Assembly: GCF_000521805.1 (NCBI RefSeq)
Contig: NZ_JAMB01000008.1
Span: 62,001-126,000, forward strand
Reading direction: 5' to 3'
DNA length: 64,000 nt
Source: Marinomonas ushuaiensis DSM 15871
Lineage (GTDB): Bacteria > Pseudomonadota > Gammaproteobacteria > Pseudomonadales > Marinomonadaceae
Position 1 is the first letter of the stretch, and every line of letters begins with the position of its first letter. Below the pieces are notes generated by a model. The model was not told the origin of the DNA. It did no database searches and was given only the letters and a program-made list of their open reading frames with translations. Positions 9,198 through 18,087 of the stretch are shown here, one piece after another. A program made the position numbers and the translations under genes.

Positions 9198-10781
9198 TCA
9201 GTGCTCACGGGTTGAACGGAAACGCACATCTGGCCATTTTTCTTCCGCCATCATTAAATTAACTCGTGTCGGAGCCAAATACGTTAAATGACCACCACCA
9301 TCAATCGCTAAATTATCACGACATTTATTCTGAAACTCTTCAAATTTTTTCGGATCATCACATTCAACCCAACGAGCGGTATTCACGTTAACTGGCTCGT
9401 AGATACACTCAACTTTGTATTCATCTTTCAAACGGTAAGCAACCACTTCGTACTGCAGCTGCCCTACAGCACCAACGATTAATTCATTATTACGTTGAGG
9501 CATAAACAACTGAGTAGAGCCTTCTTCTGAAAGTTGTTGCAAACCTTTTTGCAACGCTTTCATCTTCATCGGATCTTTTAAACGTACTCGACGAAAAAGC
9601 TCAGGCGCAAAATGTGGAATACCAGTAAATTTCAGGTCTTCACCTTCAGTAAAAGTATCACCAATCTGAATTGTTCCGTGGTTATGCAAACCAATAATGT
9701 CACCAGAAAATGCCTCTTCAACACCTTCACGGTCACCCGCAGTAAAGGAAACTGCATCAGTCACTTTAATGTCTTTACCTAGACGACAGTGACGCATTTT
9801 CATACCGCGATTGTAGGTACCCGAACAGACTCGCATAAAAGCAATACGGTCACGGTGTTTCGGGTCCATATTGGCTTGTATTTTAAAAACAAAGCCTGAG
9901 AATTTTTCTTCTAATGCCGATACTTCACGTGTATTTGTCGCGCGACCAATAGGTGATGGCGCCCATTCAACAAAACCATCCAACATTTCACGCACACCAA
10001 AGTTAGATAAGGCAGTACCGAAGAAAACAGGCGTAAGCTCACCAGCCAAGTAAGCATCAAGTTCAAATTCATGGCTTGCACCACGAACCAACTCAATCTC
10101 GTCCATATAAGCTTCCCAATCATCGCCTAGCAATTCTTTGGCTTCATCTGATTCCAAGCCTTCAATGCGAATATCATCCATCAAGGTATGACCACGGCCA
10201 CGAACAAAAACATGAATCGTATCGGTATAAAGGTTATAAACACCTTTAAAGAAATGACTCATACCAATTGGCCAAGTAATTGGCGCAGAGGCGATTTTCA
10301 AAACACTTTCCACTTCATCTAACAACTCAATCGGATCACGAATATCTCGGTCCATTTTGTTAATGAAGGTTAAAATTGGCGTATCACGTAAGCGACAAAC
10401 ATCCATTAATTTAATGGTTCGATCCTCGACACCTTTCGCGCCATCAATCACCATCAATACAGAGTCAACAGCCGTTAACGTACGATAAGTATCTTCAGAG
10501 AAATCTTCATGCCCTGGTGTATCAAGCAAGTTAACCATTCGATCATTATAAGGAAACTGCATGACCGATGAAGTAATGGAAATACCACGCTGTTTCTCCA
10601 TTGCCATCCAGTCAGAGGTCGCGTGTTTATCACCTTTTCTGCCTTTTACAGAACCCGCTGTTTGAATCAGCTGGCCAAGCAGCAAAAGCTTCTCTGTAAT
10701 CGTGGTCTTACCCGCGTCAGGGTGGGAAATTATAGCGAAAGTACGACGTTGCTCAACTTGATCAATAAACTCTTGGGACAT
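9198..10781 (-). CDS. prfC: Peptide chain release factor 3
   Basis: A 527-residue translational GTPase that recycles RF1 and RF2 from the ribosome. The G domain shows SHPDAGKTT (G1), the switch region DTPGHEDF (G3) and TFINKMDRD (G4); RF3-specific blocks include [30 protein letters not shown] and the C-terminal VEWAPSP and [11 protein letters not shown] regions. I use the ATG at 10779-10781 ([16 protein letters not shown]), which matches the family N-terminus. A GTG 48 bases upstream would add 16 unconserved residues. The nearest neighbours are erpA downstream and arsC upstream. Confidence 0.96.
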   Translation of the reverse strand: MSQEFIDQVEQRRTFAIISHPDAGKTTITEKLLLLGQLIQTAGSVKGRKGDKHATSDWMAMEKQRGISITSSVMQFPYNDRMVNLLDTPGHEDFSEDTYRTLTAVDSVLMVIDGAKGVEDRTIKLMDVCRLRDTPILTFINKMDRDIRDPIELLDEVESVLKIASAPITWPIGMSHFFKGVYNLYTDTIHVFVRGRGHTLMDDIRIEGLESDEAKELLGDDWEAYMDEIELVRGASHEFELDAYLAGELTPVFFGTALSNFGVREMLDGFVEWAPSPIGRATNTREVSALEEKFSGFVFKIQANMDPKHRDRIAFMRVCSGTYNRGMKMRHCRLGKDIKVTDAVSFTAGDREGVEEAFSGDIIGLHNHGTIQIGDTFTEGEDLKFTGIPHFAPELFRRVRLKDPMKMKALQKGLQQLSEEGSTQLFMPQRNNELIVGAVGQLQYEVVAYRLKDEYKVECIYEPVNVNTARWVECDDPKKFEEFQNKCRDNLAIDGGGHLTYLAPTRVNLMMAEEKWPDVRFRSTREH

Positions 10782-10925
10782 GATAAATGGTCTTCTATGT
10801 GCATATGACGCGACCCAATAAAGAGTCACGTGAAAATGAGGTTAAATTGCGTGGCGCTATTTTCGCTGATTTTGCACTTCTTCACAATCAATGGTTTTAC
10901 ACAGTCACATCCCTAAACGTTATAA

Positions 10926-10968
10926 ATAAAAAATGCTATCTGAGACGTAACCCTTCTTCGCTTAGCAC
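10926..10968 (-). terminator. Possible weak terminator of the ars operon
   Basis: Minus-strand TGCTA and TAGCA arms with a 24-base loop are followed by TTTTTTATTTAT. The 3' arm overlaps the stop codon of the full-length arsC frame at 10936-10938. The stem is short, so confidence is low. Confidence 0.35.
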
Positions 10969-11004
10969 TTTCTCCCCATCTTCTTTGACAAAACTCGCAT
11001 CGGG

Positions 11005-11355
11005 CTATTTTTCCAATAAATCCAATATTGCCTCACTTGGACGGCAAAGCTTCACGCCTTTTGGCGTACAGACAATCGGACGATTTACGAGAACAGGATG
11101 CTCTAACATGGCTTCTAACAACACATCATCAGAAACAGATTCATCAAATAGACCCAACTCTTCCGCTGGCGATTTTGTTGTTCTTAAAGCCGTTCTTGGC
11201 GTTAAATCGGCTGCAGCAAACAACGCCAATAACTGAGGCTTCGTCCAACCTTCCTTAATATATTCAATTACTCTTGGTTCGAATCCAGCCGCACGAATAA
11301 TTGCCAATACATTACGTGATGTTCCGCACTCAGGATTATGATGAATAACGACCAT
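11005..11355 (-). CDS. arsC: Arsenate reductase ArsC, truncated by an in-frame TAG
   Basis: A glutaredoxin-coupled arsenate reductase that reduces arsenate to arsenite for efflux. The catalytic Cys sits in HNPECGTSRN, and the three arginines that bind oxyanion in the E. coli enzyme have counterparts in ALRTTK, VNRPIV and KLCRPSE. The open frame ends after LDLLEK at residue 116. The next 22 codons in the same frame, down to 10936, encode a stretch containing SFVKEDGEKVLSEEG, which aligns without gaps to the C-terminus of the 141-residue E. coli enzyme. The TAG at 11005-11007 is therefore a premature stop in an otherwise intact gene. The product lacks the last helix and strand but keeps the active site; whether it works is unknown. 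It is the last gene of arsH-acr3-arsC. Confidence 0.88.
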   Translation of the reverse strand: MVVIHHNPECGTSRNVLAIIRAAGFEPRVIEYIKEGWTKPQLLALFAAADLTPRTALRTTKSPAEELGLFDESVSDDVLLEAMLEHPVLVNRPIVCTPKGVKLCRPSEAILDLLEK

Positions 11356-11385
11356 TTCAAATTCCTCGCTTTATGAATCTATTAA

Positions 11386-12402
11386 TTATGGAAAGTATTT
11401 TCGCGTACGATTCGCAAACCACACCAAAGACAACATCACAGGCACTTCAACCAAGACGCCAACCACCGTTGCCAATGCCGCGCCAGAGTGCAATCCAAAC
11501 AATGAAATTGCGACAGCAACAGCTAGCTCAAAGAAGTTCGATGAACCAATCATAGACGCTGGTGCCGCCACATCATGAGGAAGTTTCATTTTCTTCGCCA
11601 ACCAATAAGCTAAGGCAAAAATACCGTAGGTTTGAATCAACAAAGGAATAGCAATGAGTAAAATAGTTTGCGGCTGATCCAAAATAGTATTCGACTGAAA
11701 ACCGAACAAAAGAACAACCGTTGACAGCAAACCAACGATAGACCAAGGCTTCATGGTCGATAAAAAAGCATTTAATTTACTGTGGTCATCGCCTTTATCC
11801 AAACGTTTACGCGTCACAATACCAGCAATGAGTGGCACCAAAACATATAAAACAACCGAAAATAACAAGGTATCCCAAGGCACCGTAATATCACTGGCGC
11901 CCAATAAGAAACCTGCAATGGGCGCAAAGGCGAAAACCATAATAATGTCGTTAATGGACACTTGAACCAAGGTGTAATTAGCATCACCTTTTGTTAGCTG
12001 ACTCCAGACAAACACCATCGCGGTACAAGGCGCTACGCCTAATAAAATCATACCGGCGATGTATTCAGACGCACTTTGAGGATCAACCCAACCGACAAAT
12101 AACACTTTGAAAAATAACCATCCCAAAAACGCCATGGTAAATGGTTTAATCAGCCAATTAATCACCAAAGTTAATGCCAAGCCTTTCGGCTTTTTACCCA
12201 CACCTTTAATGGAGGAGAAATCGATTTGTACCATCATTGGGTAAATCATCAACCAAATTAGAGCGCCTACGACTAAATTCACATGAGCATATTCAAAGGT
12301 CGCAACCAGAGAAAATACCTCTGGCACTAAGAAACCCAACGCCATACCAACGACAATCGCCAAACCAACCCAAACCGATAAATAACGCTCAAACAAGCCC
12401 AT
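11386..12402 (-). CDS. acr3: ACR3-family arsenite efflux permease
   Basis: A 338-residue polytopic membrane protein with about ten helices that exports arsenite. The start [21 protein letters not shown], the [12 protein letters not shown] segment and the invariant Cys in [13 protein letters not shown] in the fourth helix are typical of ACR3; ArsB permeases are larger and unrelated. It lies 30 bp upstream of arsC and 29 bp downstream of arsH, so the three form one operon. The symbol arsB is also used for this family. Confidence 0.94.
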   Translation of the reverse strand: MGLFERYLSVWVGLAIVVGMALGFLVPEVFSLVATFEYAHVNLVVGALIWLMIYPMMVQIDFSSIKGVGKKPKGLALTLVINWLIKPFTMAFLGWLFFKVLFVGWVDPQSASEYIAGMILLGVAPCTAMVFVWSQLTKGDANYTLVQVSINDIIMVFAFAPIAGFLLGASDITVPWDTLLFSVVLYVLVPLIAGIVTRKRLDKGDDHSKLNAFLSTMKPWSIVGLLSTVVLLFGFQSNTILDQPQTILLIAIPLLIQTYGIFALAYWLAKKMKLPHDVAAPASMIGSSNFFELAVAVAISLFGLHSGAALATVVGVLVEVPVMLSLVWFANRTRKYFP

Positions 12403-12431
12403 CTCGATACCTTCGCCTTAAAACAACACTA

Positions 12432-13151
12432 TTAAATAGATTTTTGATTAACGCGTTTTGACAACGCTTCCGCGTTTTCTACACGTTCAGAATAACGATC
12501 TACTAAGACATTTTTGTTATCGCGCAACAACAGGGTAAATTTCATCAACTCTTCTACAACATCGACAATACGACGATAATAAGACGACTCTTTCATTCGA
12601 CCCTCTTCGTCGAATTCTAGAAAGGCTTTCGCCACGGACGACTGATTAGGAATCGTCACCATACGCATCCAACGCCCTAAAATACGCATTTGATTAACCG
12701 CATTGAAAGATTGAGAGCCACCACTTACCTGCATCACAGCTAAGGTTTTACCTTGAGTAGGACGAACAGCACCAATACTCAAAGGCACCCAATCAATCTG
12801 GCTTTTTAAAATACTGGCCATCGCGCCATGTCGCTCTGGTGAACACCAAATTTGCCCTTCAGACCACATCATTAACTCACGTAACTCTTGAACTTTCGGG
12901 TGAGAACCATCATCACCATCTGGTTGAGGTAAACCTGTTGGATTAAAAATCCGGACATCCGCACCATACGATTCTAGTAAACGAGCACTTTCTTCTATCA
13001 CCAAACGACTATAAGAACGCTCACGCAACGAACCATAAAGTAATAAAATACGCACAGGATGAGTCGACACACCAACACGAAACTGCTCAGCATTGGGACT
13101 TAAAAATTGCTCTTCATTTATATTAGGTAAACTGATATCGAGTTTTGTCAT
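12432..13151 (-). CDS. arsH: ArsH, NADPH-dependent FMN reductase / organoarsenical oxidase
   Basis: A 239-residue flavodoxin-fold protein; ArsH enzymes use FMN and NADPH and oxidise trivalent organoarsenicals. The FMN-binding phosphate loop [14 protein letters not shown], the [17 protein letters not shown] segment and [14 protein letters not shown] are family hallmarks. I start at the ATG at 13149-13151 ([10 protein letters not shown]), which has a GGAGA site seven bases ahead, rather than 12 codons upstream. It is the promoter-proximal gene of the ars operon. No arsR is linked. Confidence 0.94.
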   Translation of the reverse strand: MTKLDISLPNINEEQFLSPNAEQFRVGVSTHPVRILLLYGSLRERSYSRLVIEESARLLESYGADVRIFNPTGLPQPDGDDGSHPKVQELRELMMWSEGQIWCSPERHGAMASILKSQIDWVPLSIGAVRPTQGKTLAVMQVSGGSQSFNAVNQMRILGRWMRMVTIPNQSSVAKAFLEFDEEGRMKESSYYRRIVDVVEELMKFTLLLRDNKNVLVDRYSERVENAEALSKRVNQKSI

Positions 13152-13228
13152 ACACTTTCTCCAATCAGACCTTCGAACAAAAAACATGAACTCATAAGTC
13201 TGACATTTAAATATATGTTTATTATTAT

Positions 13229-13244
13229 ATATGGAAATTCATAT
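13229..13244 (-). promoter_or_regulatory. Dyad in the ars operon promoter region
   Basis: ATATG-N6-CATAT, a perfect five-base inverted repeat in a very A+T-rich stretch about 80 bases before arsH, with further ATATG-like half sites on both sides. A trans-acting ArsR could bind here. In A+T-rich DNA such dyads also arise by chance. The rest of 13152-13465 shows no gene. Confidence 0.3.
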
Positions 13245-13465
13245 GTCTATATGGTTTTAATTTCTCTGACTTAGTATTTTCTATTGCCACCCCTGCCCCT
13301 AAAGACAATATCAATAATAAAAAATCCAAAATGAAAACCATTAGGATTATGATGGGACACTTTTGTCCCTTAATCAGGGGAGAAAACCATGGATTATTGA
13401 GCCACGGAGTTGGCATCAATTTTTCATTAGAATATCCAATTATAAAAACAACAGGACAAGCACCA

Positions 13466-15358
13466 ATGAATATTCCGTCGTTTTACTGGCTTCGCCATAT
13501 TGGCATTGGCGGTAGGCTTTTTTTGGCCTTTGTGCTCATTTCTTCAATTACGATTGTTGCCAGTGGATTAGCCACTAATACGTATCTGCAACTGAGCGAT
13601 CGCCTTTTACTGCTAAAACACCAAGACATTCCTGGTTTAGACGCTGCGGCTCGTCTGAATGATAAAAGTCGACTGATTGTCGCAACCGCGCCACTTCTGG
13701 TTACCAGCGACTCAAAAACGTCTCGCGAAAAAGCAATGGGTGAGCTACAGGCCGCCATCAGTGACATGGATGCTCTTATGAAAAACCTACCTGATTACAA
13801 CCGCTATTTTCTTGAGCTTATTACTCAAATTCACAACAGCCTTACACTACTAAATCAAAGCGTAGAACGTCGCGAAGCCATTCGTCATGAATTAACCAAG
13901 CAATCCATACTCATTTTTCCTTTATTTCAAAACCTGACATCCCAAATCGATAAGCTAGATAACTCATCAGAATTAGATCAAATTATTAGTCGGCTTTATT
14001 ACTTCTCAGGATTAATTGAAAAAGTGAGTAACGACTCATCCTTTAATGAATTGGACTACACCTTTTTACGGCTCGAAACACTGGGTCAAGAAATCACTCA
14101 ATCCTTAGCACAACTGCCTGAAGCGCCTTTATCCTTGAATCAGTCATTACTGAGTTTTCTCGAAATAAGCTCTCGCCAAGGCGATCTTTTCCAGCTTAAA
14201 AATGAAGAGCTGAATTTACGCTATCAACAAAGTTTTCTCCTAGAAAATAGCCAACAGCATATCCAACAATTAGCAGCACAAATCAATCAATACACAAACT
14301 ACACCAACACCAGCATTCGAGGCTCACTCGAAGGCGCAATTAAATCCATCAACAGCAGCATTCGAAATATTTTGCTTTTGTCTTTCATCAGTTTAGCTGT
14401 GGCTTGTGGTATCTCTTGGTTTTATGTACGTCGTAATGTTCTACAACGCATTATTGAACTACAACAAAATATGCAAGCCATCGCTAACTCTCAGCTGGAT
14501 GTTCAAATACGCATTGTCGGACATGATGAAGTTTCTAGCATGGCGAAAGACCTTCAATATTTTCAAAAAACCGCCATTGAAGTAGAGCGTACTAATCACA
14601 TCCTTGCGGCAGAAATCGAAGAACGTGTTGCCGCTGAAGTACAACTAAAAGCCACCCAAAACGAATTAGTACAAGCGGGAAAGCTCGCCGCTTTAGGACA
14701 GCTTGGTGTTGGTATTACTCACGAAATAAACCAACCTCTTACAGCCATTGCTAGCCATTTACATACGGCTGGTCGCCATATGGAGCAAGGCCAAATCAAT
14801 AAGGCGCAAAACAGTCTAGATAAAGTGACTCAGCTACTCAACAAAATAACCCGCATCACGAAACACCTAAAAGCCTTTGCACGCGCGGCAGGTACAGAGC
14901 TTTCTCCGGTACTATTGGACAGCGTCATAAAAGACGCAATCGAACTCATGTTTAGCCAAATTAATGATCAAAACTGTACATTTCGTTATCAAGCTAGCAA
15001 CTCGTCACTTTATGTTTTAGCCGAACCAATTCGCTTAGAGCAAGTAATGGTGAACTTAATCAGTAACGCCGTTGATGCCTTATCAAGCGCGCCTATTAAA
15101 CAACTTTCCATAGAGGTTTATGAGTCTGACGATAAGGTCATGATCAACATCAATGACACAGGAACAGGAATAGAGAAAGATCAAATAGATAAGATATTTG
15201 ATCCTTTTTTTACACAAAAAGAAGTGGGTCAAGGATTGGGATTAGGGCTGTCTATTAGCTACAACATCATCCAAGATTTTGGCGGACAAATGAGAGTTGT
15301 ATCGTCACCCAATGAAGGCAGTAGCTTTACCTTAGAATTAAAAAAGGCAGAAAGATAA
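13466..15358 (+). CDS. Membrane sensor histidine kinase with a TorS-like periplasmic domain
   Basis: A 630-residue kinase. Membrane helix 1 is at about residues 17-38, followed by a long helical periplasmic region (40-298), helix 2 (299-321), HAMP (322-375) and a coiled linker. The dimerisation/phosphoacceptor domain has His419 in GITHEINQPLTAIASHL, and the ATPase domain has an N box (VNLISNAVDAL), a G1 box (INDTGTGI) and a G2 box (GLGLGLSIS). The periplasmic part resembles the helical-bundle sensor of TorS, which reads a binding protein. The catalytic half is of the DctB/NtrB kind that serves sigma-54 regulators. I start at MNIPSFYW because 45 extra upstream residues look untranslated. The stop codon abuts the ATG of the next gene. 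The phnD-type operon downstream is the likely target; the symbol is left blank because the ligand is unknown. Confidence 0.9.
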   Translation: MNIPSFYWLRHIGIGGRLFLAFVLISSITIVASGLATNTYLQLSDRLLLLKHQDIPGLDAAARLNDKSRLIVATAPLLVTSDSKTSREKAMGELQAAISDMDALMKNLPDYNRYFLELITQIHNSLTLLNQSVERREAIRHELTKQSILIFPLFQNLTSQIDKLDNSSELDQIISRLYYFSGLIEKVSNDSSFNELDYTFLRLETLGQEITQSLAQLPEAPLSLNQSLLSFLEISSRQGDLFQLKNEELNLRYQQSFLLENSQQHIQQLAAQINQYTNYTNTSIRGSLEGAIKSINSSIRNILLLSFISLAVACGISWFYVRRNVLQRIIELQQNMQAIANSQLDVQIRIVGHDEVSSMAKDLQYFQKTAIEVERTNHILAAEIEERVAAEVQLKATQNELVQAGKLAALGQLGVGITHEINQPLTAIASHLHTAGRHMEQGQINKAQNSLDKVTQLLNKITRITKHLKAFARAAGTELSPVLLDSVIKDAIELMFSQINDQNCTFRYQASNSSLYVLAEPIRLEQVMVNLISNAVDALSSAPIKQLSIEVYESDDKVMININDTGTGIEKDQIDKIFDPFFTQKEVGQGLGLGLSISYNIIQDFGGQMRVVSSPNEGSSFTLELKKAER

Positions 15359-16726
15359 ATGAACAACACAATAAAAATAATCATTATCGACGACGATCTA
15401 ACCATCATCGAAGCTCTAACAGAAATGCTAGAGCTAGAAGGCTTTGAAGTAGAAAGCTACCTTAGACCCGACAAAGCGCTTATGTCACTCAGAAAAGCCA
15501 GTGCAGCGGTTATCCTCAGCGACGTAAGAATGCCAAAAATGGACGGTTTAAGTCTACTCGCGCACATTCAAGAATTGGATAATGAACTGCCTGTTTTGCT
15601 CATGAGCGGCCATGGAGATATTCCAATGGCAATAGAGGCCATGAAAGAAGGCGCCTATGACTTCCTGGAAAAACCGCTGCAACCTGCGCAATTGATCAGC
15701 CAACTACAACGTGCTGCAGACAAAAGGCAGCTTATTTTAGAGAATCGCAATTTAAAACAAAACATTGCCCAACAAACCGGATTAGAAGCACTCATTATTG
15801 GCGAATCTGCTTCAATCAAAAGTATTCGCCAACATATATCGTCACTTGCTCAGGCCAACATTGACACCATTATTTACGGTGAAACTGGATGCGGTAAAGA
15901 TGTAGTTGCGCGAGCATTGCACCAATTCAGCCTTAGAAACAAAGGACGATTTATTGCCATTAACTGTGGAGGCATTAGTGAAAGCCTGATTGAAAGTGAG
16001 TTGTTTGGCCATGAAGCTGGCTCCTTCACGGGTGCAAACAAACGCCACATAGGCAAAATCGAAGCCGCAAACGGTGGCACACTATTTTTAGACGAAATAG
16101 AAACCATGCCACTTCCAGTGCAAATTAAATTACTGCGCGTTTTACAGGAGCGAACCATTGAACGCGTTGGTAGCACCACACCGATTCCCGTCGAGCTCAC
16201 TGTCATTGCCGCCAGTAAGGACAATCTCGCGCTATTAGGGGAACAAGGAAAATTCCGTAAAGATTTATTCTATCGTCTCAATGTCGCCAGCCTAACCATT
16301 CCACCATTGAGGGATAGACCAGAAGACATCTTGCAGCTCTTTCATCATTACGCTCAAAAAGCGGCAGAGCATTTTTCTAAGCCTCTACCTGTTATTACCT
16401 CTTCGTTTATTGACCATTTAATTCAGCACCCATGGCCGGGAAATGTACGAGAACTTAAAAATGCGGCAGATCGATTTGTACTCGGAATCAGTGAAACGTC
16501 TCTGGCCTCAATCAAACGTGAAGATGACACCAACAGCAGTTATGAAGAACGCATGGGGCAATTCGAACGCCATATTATAGAAGAAGGTCTAAGAGCCAAA
16601 AGCGGTCAATTAAACGAAGCGGCTGAACTACTTGATATGTCTCGTAAGACTCTCTATCGAAAAATGAAGAAACATCAATTAGATAAACAACAATTCAGAA
16701 TAGATGAAGAGGATGGACAGGAATGA
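15359..16726 (+). CDS. Sigma-54-dependent response regulator (NtrC/DctD class)
   Basis: A 455-residue enhancer-binding protein. The receiver domain (1-120) has the acidic pair DDD at 11-13, the phosphoacceptor Asp55 (SDVRMPKMDG) and Lys105 (EKP). The AAA+ domain has Walker A GETGCGKD (174-181), Walker B GGTLFLDE, the sigma-54 contact loop GSFTGA (221-226) and the arginine-finger region FRKDLFYRLNV. A Fis-type helix-turn-helix closes the protein (LNEAAELLDMSRKTLYRKMK). The canonical loop is GAFTGA, so the Ala-to-Ser change at 222 is notable. It starts directly at the kinase stop codon. A consensus sigma-54 promoter lies 100 bp after its end, in front of the phnD-like gene. Confidence 0.93.
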   Translation: MNNTIKIIIIDDDLTIIEALTEMLELEGFEVESYLRPDKALMSLRKASAAVILSDVRMPKMDGLSLLAHIQELDNELPVLLMSGHGDIPMAIEAMKEGAYDFLEKPLQPAQLISQLQRAADKRQLILENRNLKQNIAQQTGLEALIIGESASIKSIRQHISSLAQANIDTIIYGETGCGKDVVARALHQFSLRNKGRFIAINCGGISESLIESELFGHEAGSFTGANKRHIGKIEAANGGTLFLDEIETMPLPVQIKLLRVLQERTIERVGSTTPIPVELTVIAASKDNLALLGEQGKFRKDLFYRLNVASLTIPPLRDRPEDILQLFHHYAQKAAEHFSKPLPVITSSFIDHLIQHPWPGNVRELKNAADRFVLGISETSLASIKREDDTNSSYEERMGQFERHIIEEGLRAKSGQLNEAAELLDMSRKTLYRKMKKHQLDKQQFRIDEEDGQE

Positions 16727-16750
16727 CCCATCCTATAGACAGTCATGAGA

Positions 16751-16809
16751 CTAAAACGACCCAAGTAGAATAAAAAACACCATCTAAAACGATATAACCC
16801 TATGTTTTA
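16751..16809 (+). promoter_or_regulatory. Candidate enhancer sites for the adjacent response regulator
   Basis: The nine-base word CTAAAACGA occurs at 16751-16759 and again at 16784-16792, 33 bases (about three helical turns) apart. The second copy also forms TAAAAC-N13-GTTTTA with 16804-16809. They lie about 45-100 bases before the predicted start of transcription, as upstream activator sites would. Binding by the regulator encoded just upstream is inference. Confidence 0.45.
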
Positions 16810-16825
16810 AAAGAAATTACTTTCA

Positions 16826-16842
16826 TTGGCACTTGCCTTGCA
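16826..16842 (+). promoter_or_regulatory. Sigma-54 (RpoN) promoter of the phn-type operon
   Basis: TTGGCAC-N5-TTGCA matches the RpoN consensus exactly, with the -24 GG at 16828-16829 and the -12 GC at 16840-16841 at the required 12-base distance. Transcription should start near 16853. It is the only consensus -24/-12 element I found in an intergenic region of the window. Confidence 0.85.
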
Positions 16843-16845
16843 ATA

Positions 16846-16883
16846 GATGAATCGACTTAGCATCAATGCCAAGTTGATTCATC
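16846..16883 (+). promoter_or_regulatory. Long dyad across the predicted transcription start
   Basis: Arms of 13 bases (GATGAATCGACTT and AAGTTGATTCATC, one G-T wobble) surround a 12-base loop. The dyad straddles the +1 site predicted from the sigma-54 element, so it could be an operator for a second regulator or a 5' untranslated hairpin. Confidence 0.45.
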
Positions 16884-16949
16884 TCCGACAATGTAACGTC
16901 CCGATCGGTGATCAAAAAAAATAATAATTACATCATGAGGAAAACAATA

Positions 16950-17984
16950 ATGTCTATTAAATTACTGACTGGTTTAGCTCTTTCTGGCTCATTATTACTA
17001 GGCGCCAGCACAGCGTTAGCTGAAGATTGTGCTTATCGAGGCGTTTTAGACGATAAATTTTGTGACGATAACTATGACCTCGTTGCAGACCTACCAAAAG
17101 ATTCAAAAGAATGGCGTGATCCTAGCACTCTTGTTTTTACTTACACTCCTGTAGAAGATCCTGCTGTTTATAAAGACGCATTCAGCGACTTCCAAAAATA
17201 CCTAAGTGATGTCACTGGTAAAAAAGTCGTTTATTACACTGTTCATTCAAACGCAGCTGAAGTGGAAGCACTACGTTCTGGTCGTTTGCACATTGCTGGT
17301 TTTTCCACAGGACCAACAGGCTACGCGGTTAATTTAGGCGGCTTAGTTCCTATCGCAGTAAAAGGCACGGAAGAATCATTCCAAGGTTACAATTTGATTA
17401 CTATCGTCCGTAAAGACAGCGACATTACCAAAATGACTGATCTAAAAGGTAAAGTTGTTGCTCATACGTCAGCGTCTTCGAACTCTGGTAACTTAGCACC
17501 ACGCGCCTTATTCCCAGCATTAGGCCTTACACCAGATAAAGATTATGAAGTGAAATACTCAGGTAAACATGACCAATCTGTTATGGGTGTGCTTTCTGGT
17601 GACTACGACGCAGCTCCTGTTGCTTCTGATGTTTACAAACGTATGGTTTCAGCGAAACGTATCGACGCAGACGACTTTCGTACCATTTATACTAGTCCAC
17701 GCTTTCCAACCTCTTCGTTTGGTTACGCTCATGACTTAAACCCTGAATTGGTTGAAAAAATCAAAGAAGCATTTTTCACTTTCCGCTTCCCTGCTGAAAT
17801 GCAAAAAACCTTTGGTGGCGCTGATCGTTTCTTCCCTGTGACATACGCAAAAGATTGGCAAATAATTCGAGACATTGCGCATTCATCTGGAACAGCTTAT
17901 ACAAAAACTGGACTTAAGCAGTTAGCAGAAGCTGACGCAGCTAAAGCCGCAGCAAAACGAGCAAAAGAAGCGGCCAAAAAGTAA
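16950..17984 (+). CDS. phnD: PhnD-family periplasmic substrate-binding protein
   Basis: A 344-residue binding protein of the phosphate/phosphite/phosphonate ABC class. A Sec signal peptide covers about residues 1-24 (cleavage after ALA). The mature part shows PhnD-family features: LVFTYTPVEDPAVYKDAFSD, a ligand-site motif TGPTGYAV, the KVVAHTSASSNSGNLAPRALF segment, and a basic Ala/Lys-rich tail. Start choice: ATG at 16950 with GAGG upstream; a start 14 codons earlier is unlikely. Family members bind phosphonates, phosphite, hypophosphite or related ligands; no C-P lyase or phosphite dehydrogenase is nearby, so the ligand cannot be named. Expression is predicted to be sigma-54 dependent. Confidence 0.9.
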   Translation: MSIKLLTGLALSGSLLLGASTALAEDCAYRGVLDDKFCDDNYDLVADLPKDSKEWRDPSTLVFTYTPVEDPAVYKDAFSDFQKYLSDVTGKKVVYYTVHSNAAEVEALRSGRLHIAGFSTGPTGYAVNLGGLVPIAVKGTEESFQGYNLITIVRKDSDITKMTDLKGKVVAHTSASSNSGNLAPRALFPALGLTPDKDYEVKYSGKHDQSVMGVLSGDYDAAPVASDVYKRMVSAKRIDADDFRTIYTSPRFPTSSFGYAHDLNPELVEKIKEAFFTFRFPAEMQKTFGGADRFFPVTYAKDWQIIRDIAHSSGTAYTKTGLKQLAEADAAKAAAKRAKEAAKK

Positions 17985-18037
17985 CGAATAACCCTCGCGT
18001 TAATACACTTAAATTCATTTAAAGAAATAATCGCCAG

Positions 18038-18057
18038 CAGCCTGATTTCTCAGGCTG
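18038..18057 (+). other. Intercistronic hairpin between phnD and phnC
   Basis: CAGCCTGA-TTTC-TCAGGCTG is a perfect eight-base stem with a four-base loop in the 103-base gap after phnD and is not followed by a T tract. Such hairpins after binding-protein genes commonly stabilise the upstream mRNA so that it is made in excess over the permease; that role is inferred here. Confidence 0.6.
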
Positions 18058-18087
18058 TCTGGAACTCTTTGCCTGTAGGAAAACATC

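Noticed and set aside
13331..13465. Forty-five extra N-terminal residues of the sensor kinase
   Set aside because: They precede the natural start of the first membrane helix and look like translated promoter sequence.
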